Shown piece after piece: positions 1-12,000 of a stretch of DNA of 64,000 bases (position 1 is its first letter; each line of letters opens with the position of its first letter). Below the pieces are notes generated by a model. The model ran no database searches and had not been told where the DNA came from. It worked only from the letters and a program-made list of their open reading frames with translations. The DNA is from Membranipora membranacea. Its lineage: Eukaryota; Bryozoa; Gymnolaemata; Cheilostomatida; Membraniporidae. The stretch covers positions 28,432,283 to 28,496,282 of the forward strand of contig OU612066.1 of the NCBI GenBank assembly GCA_914767715.1. The letters run 5' to 3'. The translations under genes were made by a program, and so were the position numbers.

Positions 1-213
1 TTATTTCAGATTCCCTCCACCCTGATTGATTGATTTCAACTACAGGTAGTAGCTTTTGCTTCAGCTTTGTAAATAATATTGTAGTTGTAATAGTAGAAAC
101 AAGGAGTGACAGCGTCCCCTGTTACTCATCGGTAGAAATAACTGAAATGAATAGAATAGAAATATATATATCTGCTCATATAAAACCCTCTCCCTTTCTA
201 ATCTCTCCCACTA

Positions 214-560
214 CCCTATAGGAGTTTAGTTTTCGCGGCATTTAGGATTCGCTTTTCGCGTTATTGCCTAAGTAGGGAAATTTAGTGTATCATAAATTAA
301 ACTCACTCACCATAGTTTCATAAACAATGTACAATTATACAGGAATACACCTTGCCTACATATGCAAGTTAGTGTGGTGTAGTGGTTTAAGTGTCTGCCT
401 TGCAATCAGATGGAGGGTTATGCCCTGAGTTCGAATCCCAGCTTGGACATTTTTTTTAATTTTCACTAGTAAGCCTACTAGTGAAATTTTGTACTTGTGA
501 AATTTAGTACCAGGTCCAGATAGCGAAATTAAACTCTAGCTAAATTAAACTCCTATAGGG
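214..560. mobile_element. Short TIR transposon (MITE-like) flanked by TA
   Basis: The two ends are inverted copies: the left end reads ccctataggagttta and the reverse complement of the right end gives the same 15 bases, then diverges with one mismatch. A TA dinucleotide lies directly outside each end (212-213 and 561-562), as expected for a TA target-site duplication of Tc1/mariner-type or similar elements. The element is 347 bp, has no coding capacity and carries a tRNA-like unit in its middle (368-449). Termini and TA flanks are seen directly; the superfamily is inferred. Confidence 0.75.
368..449 (+). tRNA. tRNA-like unit, probably a pseudogene (anticodon position TGC, Ala-like)
   Basis: There is an A-box match (tggtgtagtgg, from 375), a B-box match (agttcgaatcc, around 428-438) and a run of eight T (450-457), which would serve as a Pol III terminator. 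The anticodon arm folds with a seven-base loop whose anticodon position is TGC (401-403). The T arm has four of five pairs. The acceptor stem is poor (about five of seven pairs counting wobble), and the region between the anticodon and T arms is too long for tRNA-Ala. It is more likely a tRNA-derived unit captured by the surrounding element than a working tRNA gene. Confidence 0.45.
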
Positions 561-2038
561 TATGTCACTTCCATTGGAGGTCACTGTCCTTACCTGGTAC
601 CTGTCTTTGTTGACACTAAGATCAGGGCTGGCATGTACAATTGTTAAAACTGTCACTACTAAGTTGAATTCGTTCACAGGACCTGACTTTCTGTGGACTG
701 AACCCATTCAGATCTCTAATCAAAAAGCTCTTCATGTATGATCAAATGACCCTGAAGTCAAATCATTCTGCTCAACCCCTCAGGACACTTCTCAGTCTCT
801 GACCTGTTAGTGACAGCTAACTATGAGGAAGCTAGGGTCTACTTCTAATCAGGGGAGCAAACCACACATTGTATAACAAATTTAGTCTTCTGATTGCAAC
901 CTCTAGCCTTTTTCTCGTTATGGATAATCCGAACTCTGGCCAATACTGCTGAATGAATGGTGCATTAGCAACTTCTTGGCAAGCTTTGTGTTGACATGGG
1001 CTATGAGGTAGTCTGAGCCCCCCAGACTTTTGCCCCTCGCCCGACGCCCCCCCCCCCCCCGGCGAGCGGTTGTGAAGTAGGCAAGGATACCTGATCGGTC
1101 TTTCTACACTAACAGTTATCTAATCCTAACTATAGGGCTGGGTGTGTAAATGTCAAATTCACTCTGGCTTTGTTTGCATTAATTTAGTTCATCGAAAGGC
1201 TTGGAGGAGATTAAAACACATATATGTATTGTTTGCTAATTAACATGACTATTGTGGATAAGCTCAGTTTATCTGTTACAGTGGTAACAGCTTCATGTCA
1301 ACAAACACATCTCTGTATACACTGTATGGTTGAGCTTCATCCTCTATAATAAGGTCCGAGTCAAGCCTTTTGAAACAGCCAACTCTCATATCAGAATACC
1401 CAAAGTGGAACAGAAATATTTCACTGAAATATTCGGAATTTTATGTTGTGACTTTCCCTTCGAAATCACAGTCATTTAGGTCACATTAATTTTGACGCAC
1501 TATGATTATGACAAACCTATCGAACCGTGCACACCTTGTTCTCTTTGGATGGAAGCCTGGCTAGTCTGTATTGATGTGTGTTGATTGTTGTGTCGCACCC
1601 CTTATCTGTCTATCTACTCCTGCATGATATCCCGTTAGAAATAAATCAAGGATTTTGATTCTAAGCATATAGGGATATATTATTTGTATATATGATATGT
1701 ACATATTATATTTATATATTATATGTAATTAGGAACCCGCCCATTGCGATAAAGTTCATAAGTATTGGGACATAAGTCAATCTGTAAAGCCCTCCTTTAC
1801 TGTTGCGCTATGATGTGTTTGTGATGTATATATTTTCTTCTGCTTGATTCTTTAAATCACTTGTCATAAAAATGAACTTTGAAGAGTTTAACTTACTTGT
1901 GTGATCATCATGAAGTTGTATGCATATTGCCTGGTAATGCAATCTTTCAATCCTCTTCCAGCAAATTTCAAATTATAATGTTTTGCGGCCATCCCCAATG
2001 ACTTGATATACAAGATCTTATGATTTATTCGATTATAG
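561..2038. other. Non-coding DNA upstream of the visible ankyrin exons
   Basis: No exon with clear family similarity was recognised here. The stretch holds a run of 14 C (1047-1060) and a copy of a 38-bp motif that recurs at 50.5 kb. It probably contains intron or 5' sequence of the ankyrin gene, whose first visible exon begins at a splice acceptor and so needs an exon further upstream. Confidence 0.5.
1009..1046. repeat. Dispersed 38-bp repeat, copy 1
   Basis: The segment tagtctgagccccccagact and the 18 bases after it recur almost unchanged at 50529-50566, 49 kb away (for example ctcgcccgacg here against cccgcccaacg there). The homology stops abruptly on both sides. It is probably the end of an interspersed element; the family was not recognised. 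Confidence 0.5.
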
Positions 2039-4192
2039 GATGGAGGGACACCATTTCTGGTAGCCTGTCAGTGTAATCACCTTGAGACAGCAAAGTATCT
2101 GCTCAAACAAGGAGCAGATGTCAACTCTAGGATGGCTGACGGGGCGTCTGCTGCCTTCCTAGTATCTCAGAATGGACATGATAATGTTCTGGAGTTCTTA
2201 CTGAAATCTGGGGCCAACGCTCACGCCTTACGTAACGTAAATTGTTAGGTGGATCGAGTCAGATATACAAAATCAGACAAAGTCACTTATTCTATTTTGT
2301 TTACAATTGTCAAAAAGACAGTTAGTAATGTAGTTCTGCTGACCAGATATACTACTCAACCTTAAGAATCCATCTTGAGATGGATCTGCAAATTTGGTCA
2401 TCATGTAGGATTACAGAATGAATCGAAAGAATGTGGCGTGGTCCTGTCGTTTAACTCGATGCTCTGGAACATTGTTCAGTACACAATTGACTCTGAGCAG
2501 CTCTATGTCAATAAAGCTAGCACTTTTGATTCTTTCTCTCTCTAGGATGGGGCGTCACCATTATGGATAGCTTCACAGTTTGGGAACACTGCTTGTGTCA
2601 GTCTCTTGATAGATCATGGTGTTAAAATAGACCAAATAAGACAGGTATGTAACACAGATCAACAAATTATCCTGTATGAACATAGACATAGTAATATTAT
2701 TATAATATAATGTTATGTTATTTCGGGTATGAATATTCTAAATATAAAAAAAACTTTATTGAGGCATCAAGGTTTAAAATTATTCAACCTTCCAGATGAG
2801 TGGACAGGATCAGTACTATTGTTATACCTCACTTATAAGGCAACGGGCTTATAAGCGAAGCGCCCCTCGGAAAAGATAAAAATCCAAAATCTGTGTTATT
2901 TTAGGCACCTTCACTTATAAGGCGCGCCCCCTATGGTTGAGGTATTACGGTAGATCTTTTGTGAGGCTGTGTTATTTTCAGACTCATTCATCACTAGCAG
3001 TCTACTGTTATCTGGCTTGTTTTAGTATGTTTTTCATAACTTTTAACCACAACCCAATTTGTTGCAGGATGGAGCGACGCCATTATTCAAAGCTTGTCAC
3101 AAAGGCCATATGAAAGTAGTAGAACTTTTACTGCAATGTGACGTTAAGCTAAATGTATTACCTGTAAGTAAAATAATCCGGATGTATACACTATGGAGAA
3201 GTTCTCGCTAACTATCATACATCAGGGAGGGTGTGAGGGTATTTCCCACCCTCCATGCATACATGATAGAAAACCACCTTTCATGAATTTCAGGGTTTTC
3301 TCCCCTTGCAAAGCAAGAAGGCAACTCTGAACATTACTTTGGAATGTATTCCTACCATGAAATGTCGAATCAGTGCTTGAGAAAACCATGTAGATGTGTT
3401 GTATAACTGTATGTACCCGAATGAGAAGACTATTGAAGCTCTGGTACTGGTTCTGGTACCAATCAATGTCTGAATGGTTAAGTAAATGTAGACCCAACTG
3501 TTGTTTACTCGATGTGAATTGTTGCTTCAGTTTTTTCATTTAGATATTTTAATTTTCACCCCTAATTTGTTCTAGCAATTCAGTGTAGCCAATCAGAAGT
3601 GATTGAATAGAACATGATAAGTAGAGCATCTCATATTTTTTTGTTTCTTCTCTGTCTGATTAGAATGGTGAGAGCGCATTACATGCTGCCTGCATGTTTG
3701 ATCATATCGGCATTGTAAAACTTCTACTAGATAGTGGTGCAGATCCCAACCTTAAAAACTATGTGAGTAACGAATATATCCCTCGTATCTGGAAGATGAC
3801 ATCTCAGTGGATAATCGTGATGTGTGCATAGTCTGAGGTCATGAAACATGCATGCGTATTAGACATTGTTTTCTTTCATGAAATGATAACTTTTTAGCAT
3901 TGTTAATGCTGTATGAAGGCTGACTGCATTCAATAGTTCTCGCTCAAAAGTATGTGTCTCATGTGATAATGGAATATCTGACTAAATCTGACATGTGGCT
4001 GATCTTGCCGCCTCTTTCATACTAGGTAACTCAGCTGAATTAAAAGAATAATTCATGTGTAAAGATCTCTGCATTACCCTTAACTGAGTAGCCTACACTT
4101 ACTCTGTATTTCAGGAGAATAAAACAGCCATAGACATAGCGATTGAGAACAAGTCTAAAAGCATTCTCAGGATACTCAATCATGAACACTGA
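2039..4192 (+). CDS. Ankyrin-repeat protein, 3' part of the gene (5' exons not seen)
   Basis: Five exons join in phase 0: 2039-2236, 2546-2644, 3068-3163, 3664-3762 and 4115-4192 (TGA at 4190-4192). The first holds two ankyrin repeats and the next three hold one each, so most exons are exactly one 32-33-residue repeat. Typical repeat features are visible: D-G-x-T-P-L/F at the start of each repeat, ACxxGH in the first helix, VVELLL in the second, and GADVN/GADPN turns. The last exon adds a short repeat-like cap ending in NHEH. Ankyrin repeats bind other proteins; nothing here reveals the partner. The first exon begins at an AG acceptor, so the start codon lies upstream and may be outside the window. 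Two AATAAA signals follow at 4693-4715. Confidence 0.85.
2825..2944. mobile_element. Small inverted-repeat element in an ankyrin-gene intron
   Basis: The segment begins tacctcacttataaggc and ends with gcgccccctatggttgaggta. The terminal heptamers TACCTCA and TGAGGTA are inverted copies, and cttataag words occur three times inside. It is about 120 bp, has no ORF and lies between ankyrin exons 2 and 3. The MITE assignment is inferred from end structure alone. Confidence 0.4.
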
Positions 4193-4692
4193 CCGATAGC
4201 GCATGTCTGTCACTCAGTGTTGGCTTAGGAAATGGCTGAAACCACACTGCAGGTTAGATCACAGGATCACTGGCTGGGTTAATTTGTAAATCTGATGCTA
4301 GCTCTATATGGCCATATGATGACTTTCATAGCAACCAGTGAAGCTATGGATGGCATGCTATTTGATGATAACGGAGGCCCTCGCAGACATCATGTATGTC
4401 CTTTAGCACTCTTTACTTAATTGCCCCAAGTGCGTGTATGTTTTTTTGCTTTTTGATAGCTGGTTTGTACGTCTCATTTTTTTATGCCGTTGTTGGTTGT
4501 TGGAAACAATAATGTACTTAAAATTTTCTTTGGAATCCATACTTTTATGGACTCTTTTCGCCCTATTAAAGCCAAATCCCACTATCATGATGAATTACTC
4601 TAATATTCTATACTGTTTCCAATGGTTGAAGAGGGGTAGAACTGGTTTTGTTTTGAAAAACTGCTTTCTCATAGAGATGGTCAATATCTATC

Positions 4693-4715
4693 AATAAAGA
4701 TGTTGGTTCAATAAA
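4693..4715 (+). terminator. Polyadenylation signals of the ankyrin gene
   Basis: AATAAA occurs at 4693-4698 and again at 4710-4715, about 500 bp after the ankyrin stop codon and before the SPEF2 start at 4984. Confidence 0.6.
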
Positions 4716-4865
4716 CTAGTATTTGAAGAAATGCAATTTATCAAGCACATTTCAACCATGTGCTACAGTCTACATGATAGTAGGCGGAGCTTATTTACTA
4801 ATCAATGAAAATGCGCCTATCAAAATAATTACCCAATCAAAATTATTATAACATAGTGCTATATT

Positions 4866-4879
4866 GTTGCTATAGTGAT
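4866..4879 (+). promoter_or_regulatory. Candidate RFX X-box upstream of SPEF2
   Basis: The sequence gttgctatagtgat fits the X-box layout RYYNYY-N(1-3)-RRNRAC with one mismatch, in the last base. It lies about 105 bp before the SPEF2 start codon. RFX transcription factors control many ciliary genes across animals, so the location makes sense, but a match this short can arise by chance. Confidence 0.3.
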
Positions 4880-4983
4880 CAGCCATATTGATAGTAAATG
4901 AAAAATGGTTATGGCCTATGCTAGTTGTACATGTTTCCAGTCATGATGTTTTCCATTTATAATTGAGCAAAAAGGAATAGAAA

Positions 4984-6041
4984 ATGACTGATATTATCAT
5001 AAATTGGTTGAACAAAGATGTGAAGCTTTCAAAAGTTGTGGGTAAGTGGATAACATTGTTTAACTGATGCATGTGTTGCCTTAGCAATATATAAATATGC
5101 ATTTGATTGGAAGCATACTCATGCTGCATGTTGTGTGAATGAATATACTGCTCTACTGATTGGTGTAGTCAATCTACACGGTAAGATGGTGCATCCCATC
5201 TTACTAGCTAGGCAATCATGGTCATGATATTACACATACAGAAGACCCATATCTGCCTCAATATAGCACCTTCCATACATCTCTTGTTTGTATACAGTCC
5301 ACTCCCCTATCATAATAAGGTGAAGAGCTTGGATTAGCCTTACATTGCCATGTAATAGTCTAGGCTATTGAGTGTTCAATTGGTAGAATGATCTTTCTGC
5401 TTTCTAGATCCCTACAACTTCTCTGAGGACTTTGCTAATGGGTATCTACTTGGAGAGGTGCTTCAAAAATACCAGCTTCAGGATGACTTTGATCAGTTCT
5501 CTCAAAACAAGTACGTTCATTATAGGTGTCTATGCAGTTTCCCAAATGTGATGCCACAGATACCAATCTATCCCAGTAAACAGCTGCTTGTACAGGATTG
5601 AGCGAAGATAGCGTTCTGCCTTTCACAGTCGGACTCAATTCTTGAGTTATCCAACCAATACTCAATCCTTGGTCATTTTCAAAATATTGTTCGGGATTCT
5701 CTTTCTATCATCATTCTGAATATAGCAGACTTTGTTCACAAAACCCTCAGTAAGAACGTATAATAAATATAATCTCTCTCTTCGCTAGGACCAGTGAGTC
5801 AAAGCTCAATAACTTCACCAGAATTGAGCCAATCCTCAACCTGTTGGGGATTCCTTTTGACACCGCTAGTGCAAGGGATATTATGACAGAGAAACATGGA
5901 GAGGCAACAAAACTCCTATATCAGCTATTTATAGCACTGAATAAGAAACAGAAGGCTGGGCTTACAGGGACAGCCATGGAAACAATGCGACCTGCTGCAC
6001 CAGCTAAACTGGATTACATGAAGAGTCTGATCTATAAAGAG
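4984..6041 (+). CDS. SPEF2: SPEF2 exons 1-3: CH domain
   Basis: Exons are 4984-5041, 5408-5510 and 5789-6041 (residues 1-138). They encode the SPEF2-type calponin-homology domain, recognisable from INWLNKDV, the GYLLGEVL motif and ATKLLYQLFIAL. CH domains of this ciliary subfamily (CLAMP/SPEF type) are thought to act on microtubules rather than actin; that is family knowledge, not seen here. Introns fall in phases 1, 2 and 0. Confidence 0.93.
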
Positions 6042-9000
6042 GTTTGTACAATGTTTTCACCTTTCACTTTGCTAATAGACTTCACTTCGTTCAATTTTTG
6101 CCAATCTCAGGTTAGCTGTTATTACATGATTGATTGGTCTCGAATTTTGAGCCACTATGAGTGCAGGATGATACAATAGTATTGTCCAATTATCTTCTTT
6201 AGTATTGGTCCAAAGCCATACTGAGATAAAAGCTCATTGTTATGACTGCAAAACGACCTTCCATATCAGATATGGTAAAACGATGTATGCTGCGGCAGCT
6301 GCCTTTGTATATTATTTCAATCTCATAATTTACAGAGGCTGAAACATCTGACTCCTCGACAAGCCGATCTGAACCTGGACTCTCTCCAGAATGAGTTTAG
6401 ACAGAAAGCTGTAAAGCTTGAGAAGACAGCCTTCCGTCTGAAGATGGAGGAAGAGGAGAGAATTCATAGAGAGGTACAGAAACGCCGTCATGATCTGATG
6501 GAGAAACGCAGGCAGGCTCAAGCTATCATGGCTGAGAGAATCGCTAAAATACAGTAAGTTTGTGATTAAAGATGGCCTTTTAGAGAACTTGTTATAGCAA
6601 TGAGGTTATGCTTAGTATTTTAAAAAATTAGAATAAATTCAAAAACTTGTAACGTTGAGAGTTAGAACGAGAAGGAAAACCTAAAGAAAACAAAATTGGC
6701 AAGTTTTGCTAGTGTGTGTATGACATATTGCAGTTGATGAATCGTCCCAAATGATCTGAGGTCGTGAAAGAAAAGGATCTGAGTTATTTCTTTATTACCA
6801 AGTCAACCACATGAGTATTTAGGAGTAGTTTTGAGGGTTTTTCCGTTTTTCTACTCATATATTTCATACCTGCAAATTTATTGCAGAATGAAAATCATTT
6901 TGGCGTTGCTTATAGCTGTCTCCTTCACTGTTGTTTATGATACTTCAATGTTTATGTCGATTTAAAATTTAGAGCTTGGAAGGACAGGTAGGTTCTATGT
7001 CCTGGTATCTGGTGGCATCAATTGTGGATGACCAATTTGCACTCTGGCATGCCAACCTAGCACGTAGCATTTAGGGGACAGCAGATTTAAGAACTTGGAA
7101 GCATTCCATTGCAATAAACATTTTCATGATTTAGTACTTAGATAGTCTACATCAACTCATAATATTGCATAATGGCCATAGGATGTATGCATGTGTCACA
7201 GAAAGGAATGCATCCTAGTCTAAGCTCTCGAATGCAACATTTATACAACTAGTTTACAATCTCAAACTTTCGTCCGTGTCCCTATTAGTGGCATTCTGGA
7301 AAGTGGTTGATAAAGGAATGCCAATAATTGCGACATGGACAACCAACCGTTTGAGCTATTAAACTTAAACAATGTTATATTTGTCCAGTGAAAATCCAGT
7401 CCCTCATATGACAAGGGTAGCTCAGCATTTTTTCATCTGCACACTCTTAATTGTCATGGTTGGTATAAAGTTGTCGTTTGTGAGGTGATCAGGTGCTATT
7501 GCTGTCACTGTAACAATGTTCATTCTATGTAGATTTTTTCCAAATGGTCTTGTGGGTGTTTTTTTAAGAATAATTGGAACCTCATATTTCTGCACACAAC
7601 TTTCCCTGTAGTCACACGAACAGACCTATAGGATGTATAACCCTGTCAAACTCTCAGGACAGTGTCATAACAGAGAGGCCCCAGTTAAGCATGCTGGATC
7701 AATATATTCATTCTATTACGCCTAAACTATTTTTTTGGATTCAAAAGGTTTCATGTTTAGGTTTTATGTAAATGCAGGCAATTACTAAAATATGTAACGC
7801 GATGGATGTTTTTAGCGCTGCTAAGGTGGACATACCGGTACCTCCAGCCCGTACTCTACAGCTGATTGAGGATAGAAGACAGCACAATAAACTCAGTGAG
7901 ATCAATGTAAGTTAATCCTGACATACCTGATAACATGAAAAAGTTTATTAAATCTTCAGTTTTGCTTTTTCAAAATTTATATCTTTGAATAGATCAGTAG
8001 TAGGTAGTGGTAATACAAGTTTGTTCTAAACTGATTGATAATCCTTTGGCTCCTCAATGCTTACACAAAGTTTCTTCATTGTTGGTTTGTGTTTGTTTGA
8101 AATACGGTATTGCTTTGGTACCCAGAAGAACAATGTGTGGCATGGAACGGATCTTTGCTGTTATTTTTAAGCAAGCAACATACTACAGGGCTATAACATG
8201 GTATATAATGGTTGTATATTGTTAACAAGTTATTGTGCCAACAATATAATTTTTACATATTATGTACTCTTCATTATTTTTTACGCCATTTTAGAATACA
8301 ATCGAGGATATTGCAAAGTTTGAGACAAAGTTGGCATCAGTTCTACCTCCATCTAAAGCCTTTGATCAAGGGGATATCAGTGATGTCCTTCAAAAACAAG
8401 AAGCTGAACAACAGAGCCAGGTAATACATCAATAAAATTCGAGACCTTTGTTCAGTAAGGATTTTACCTAATATGAATCAGGCAATTATGCCATAGAACT
8501 TGAAAGTAGCTCAGTTGATTCTTTAGAGTTCCTTCTATTCAGCACTCAATGGTTCAAGGTCTTGCAAACCGCTAAAGATTACCTGATTTTTGTACTTTGT
8601 GTAAGGCCTGCCAGCAGGTATGAGTGCAAGGAAAGGCCAATATGAGCAGTGTTTGAAGGGTTGCCCATATAGCATGCACTCTCTTGCCACCAATTCTCAA
8701 AATTTTATCAACACCACAACAACATGCATTCACTCTATCAACTTTCAGTCCATATTACACAACTAAATCTCATCTTGTATCTTATATCACATTTTTCTAC
8801 AGATTAATGAGCTGGAATACCTGAAGCCTAAGTCTAACGATACTTACATCAATAAGATTAGAAAGAGGCTTAATGAGGACGAGTCGGCGAGGAATGAGAG
8901 AGAGAAGAGAAGAAGGAAAGTCCTCGTGGAGCAGCAGAGAGCTCATGAGGCTCAAGAGGTATGAATCATATGTCTGTGCACACAGATCATAAGTCTGTGC

Positions 9001-12000
9001 ACCCCAATCATATGTCTACGCACTCAGATCATAAGTCTGTGCACTCAGATCATAAGTCTGCGCACTCAGATCATAAGTCTGCGCACTCAGATCATAAGTC
9101 TGTGCACTCTGATCATAAGTCTGTGCACTCAGACTCTCATGTTATATAGTCTAGTCATGTGGTAGATGATTATGAAATAAGCACTCTCTTGTTAGGAATA
9201 ACTCGCTTCTCGTCATGTCTGAACGATTTTGACTGGCTCATGAGTCAATTTTTGGAGTTGCCCTACCTACATCATTAGAGTATAGCTCCTAAGTTTATTA
9301 GCCTTACTGTACACAGACTCCTGTACCAACTGTTTCTCATAGTAAACTCGGTAAATGTTAAAATAGTTAAATTGTGTGAGATAAATGAAATCCCTGGAAA
9401 TTGTAGCGATAAATCAAGTCTGCTAATCATTGGTATTGTTATTTGTTTGTAGGAGAATAGACGAGAGGAGATGTTAGTGAATAGACTGATGAGACAGTCA
9501 CAGCAGGAGAGACGTATAGCTGTACAGCTTCTACAGGCTAGACACGAGAAGGAGATCATCAAACAAAATCGTCTGTACAGAGAGAAACAGTATGAGGATA
9601 GAAGACTTAAAGAATTCGAGGATGCTCTCAACAGAGAGGCGGTGAGTTAACTCAGTTATTTTGCATCAGATTGTCTTTTTGAGCCTGTATTGTCCATGTG
9701 GTGAAGTGAATTGCTATATTATTTTTCATGACCATACAAATTACCACACTGCAGAGCAAAATCTTTTAAAATCATGCACAAAAAATATATGTTGTTAGGA
9801 TCATCAGGTATTTTGTAATAGTAAATGAGGCATTATGTTAATGATGCCCCGAGCTCAATTTTAGTGCTGACATCAACTTCTGGTTTTAATGATGAGTAAT
9901 ATCCGATCCAAATATAGTAATTGAAAAATATTTAGGAATAATATGCTATTTGTCCTTGGTTAGTCAAACTTCTGAGACCCTAATACATTTACCTTACCTT
10001 GTAGGAGCTTGCCCGTTTGGCTAAGCTTGACTACATTGAACAGACCAAACGAGACCAGGAGCTCCATGCACAGATCGCAGCACAGCGGGCTGAGGCCAGG
10101 TACACCCGACATTATGACATGTGTTCAGAGATTCTCTCCGAGATAATAGATGTTTCCTGCAAGGTATTTTCCTAATTCAAATGACTACACATATATTTAT
10201 TGTCCTGATTTCGAGCCTTTAAGATAATGACTTGGGACGCACAGTACTAATTTTTAATCTGTTAGATGTTACTAAATGCAGTCAAAAAGGACCCCTGGTA
10301 TAAACCAACCACTAAGAGTATCAAATACTAAATTTTGATCAATCTACAGAGGGAAGAAAATACAAATTTGAATCATGATTGAAAACAGACTTGCATCAAA
10401 TTTGTAACATTAATACTGTTTTTCCATTTACCTATTTTCCGACAAACATTAAATTGAGTTATATTATAGTATTTATAGTGTAATTTTACTTGAATCGTTA
10501 TTAAACTTTTATTCATCTCCCTTTTATTTCTGTCAGGTTGGAGAGTACAGAGAGCTAACTGAGAAGCTTGTACCGGCTAAGCTGTGGAGAGAGTGGACCT
10601 CACTGTTTGTATCAGGCAAGCCTTTGTATGATATACAGCATGATACTGAAGATCTGGGTGGTAAACACTCCGGCCCGACTCCTGCTGATATACTGGAGCA
10701 TGAACGTCAGACTATACTTAATGAGGGTGACTTCCAAGAATATAAGGTATGACGTGTGAAGTTAATGATGTCTTTGTAGTCGACCTGGTCGGACCTTATA
10801 TGAATATGATACTATTATTTGCATACTTGGTTAGCTCTTTCGGTCATGTAATTAAAATATAACCATACTCTTAGAAAGCCCGGGCAGGTGCATTTACATC
10901 AGCAGACATTAGGCTGCTGCGGTAGATATATAAGATTAAAAAGCACAATAATGAGAGTAATCAATGGGGTCTTCTGACTTTTGACTCAACCTATATGGCC
11001 ATAATTACAGTAGAGTTCATATCGTTAACTTTTGATGATACTGTCGGTTTGAATGTTGAGTGTTTTCTTGTAGGACATGATGGGAGAATGGGCTCCACCG
11101 GAGGGTTGTGAGATAGAAGGACCACCCGCCGCTAATACTATAGTGGGCCATGTGGTCAACAGGCTATTCAATATGGTGCACCCACCTTCAGTGAGTATCA
11201 AATCTAGCCTAATTGAGAATCATTTAACATGACTTTATGGTTAATTGGAATTATTTGGATGGATTTCCTTCAATATCTAACATTATTGACATTAAAGCCT
11301 GCGTTATCATTGATTTCTCATGGCAAATAGGTGATGATGGTTTTAGTTATGAGTATAGAGGTGCCATTTGATATCTATTTCTCACAGTCAATTTTTGTCA
11401 TTCTACTCTCTCATGATTGAAACCAATTTTTATTTGCGCATGTTTGCTCAATATTACAGCCAGTGAAATCGATTGAGGACGCCACAGAAACAATCCCTGT
11501 AGAAACCATATATATTTGTGATTATGATTTCCTAGTTTGGACGGAGTTGGGCTCCGTTTATAGTTACATAATTACCCTTAGTCTAACTTTCTTTCAGCCA
11601 CCTCCCGCACCTCCGGAATTCCCTGCCTTCCCCATCAAAGCATGTATCTTAGGTAAATCCTTCAGTGGTAAGACGGCAGCTGCACAGAGATTGGCTGAAG
11701 GTAAGTAAGAGGAGTTTCCCTCACTCTAATGTTTGAATGAATACAAAAAGTTGAACAGTTTTCACAGGCCGTTGAGGTATGAGGTTGAGAACTACATAAT
11801 GTTTAATATGACTGATTGGATTAAAACTATGACTATCATCATTAAAGATTCACCAAAATTTGTTGTAACAACTGCATATTCATTCAGTACGAGGCTTGGA
11901 TGAACCATATGGTCTGTCACATTTTCTGTTTGGATCATAAGGCTGCTCTGCACCGTGCTGTTTTGTGCAATGTGGTCAATGGGGACCTTTACTCATGAAA

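Noticed and set aside
1-36. Exon-like segment between ttatttcag and gtagtagc at the window edge
   Set aside because: Only 27 bp with no supporting frame or similarity; it cannot be told from chance splice-like sequence.
7791-7815. Upstream acceptor for SPEF2 exon 5 at 7790
   Set aside because: Using it puts the exon out of frame; the AG at 7815 restores the frame and gives the conserved KIHAAKVDIP join.
8961-9149. Repeat array of SHSDHK units, possible CRISPR or coding repeat
   Set aside because: The unit is a 21-bp tandem repeat without spacers, inside a SPEF2 intron that begins at a good donor.
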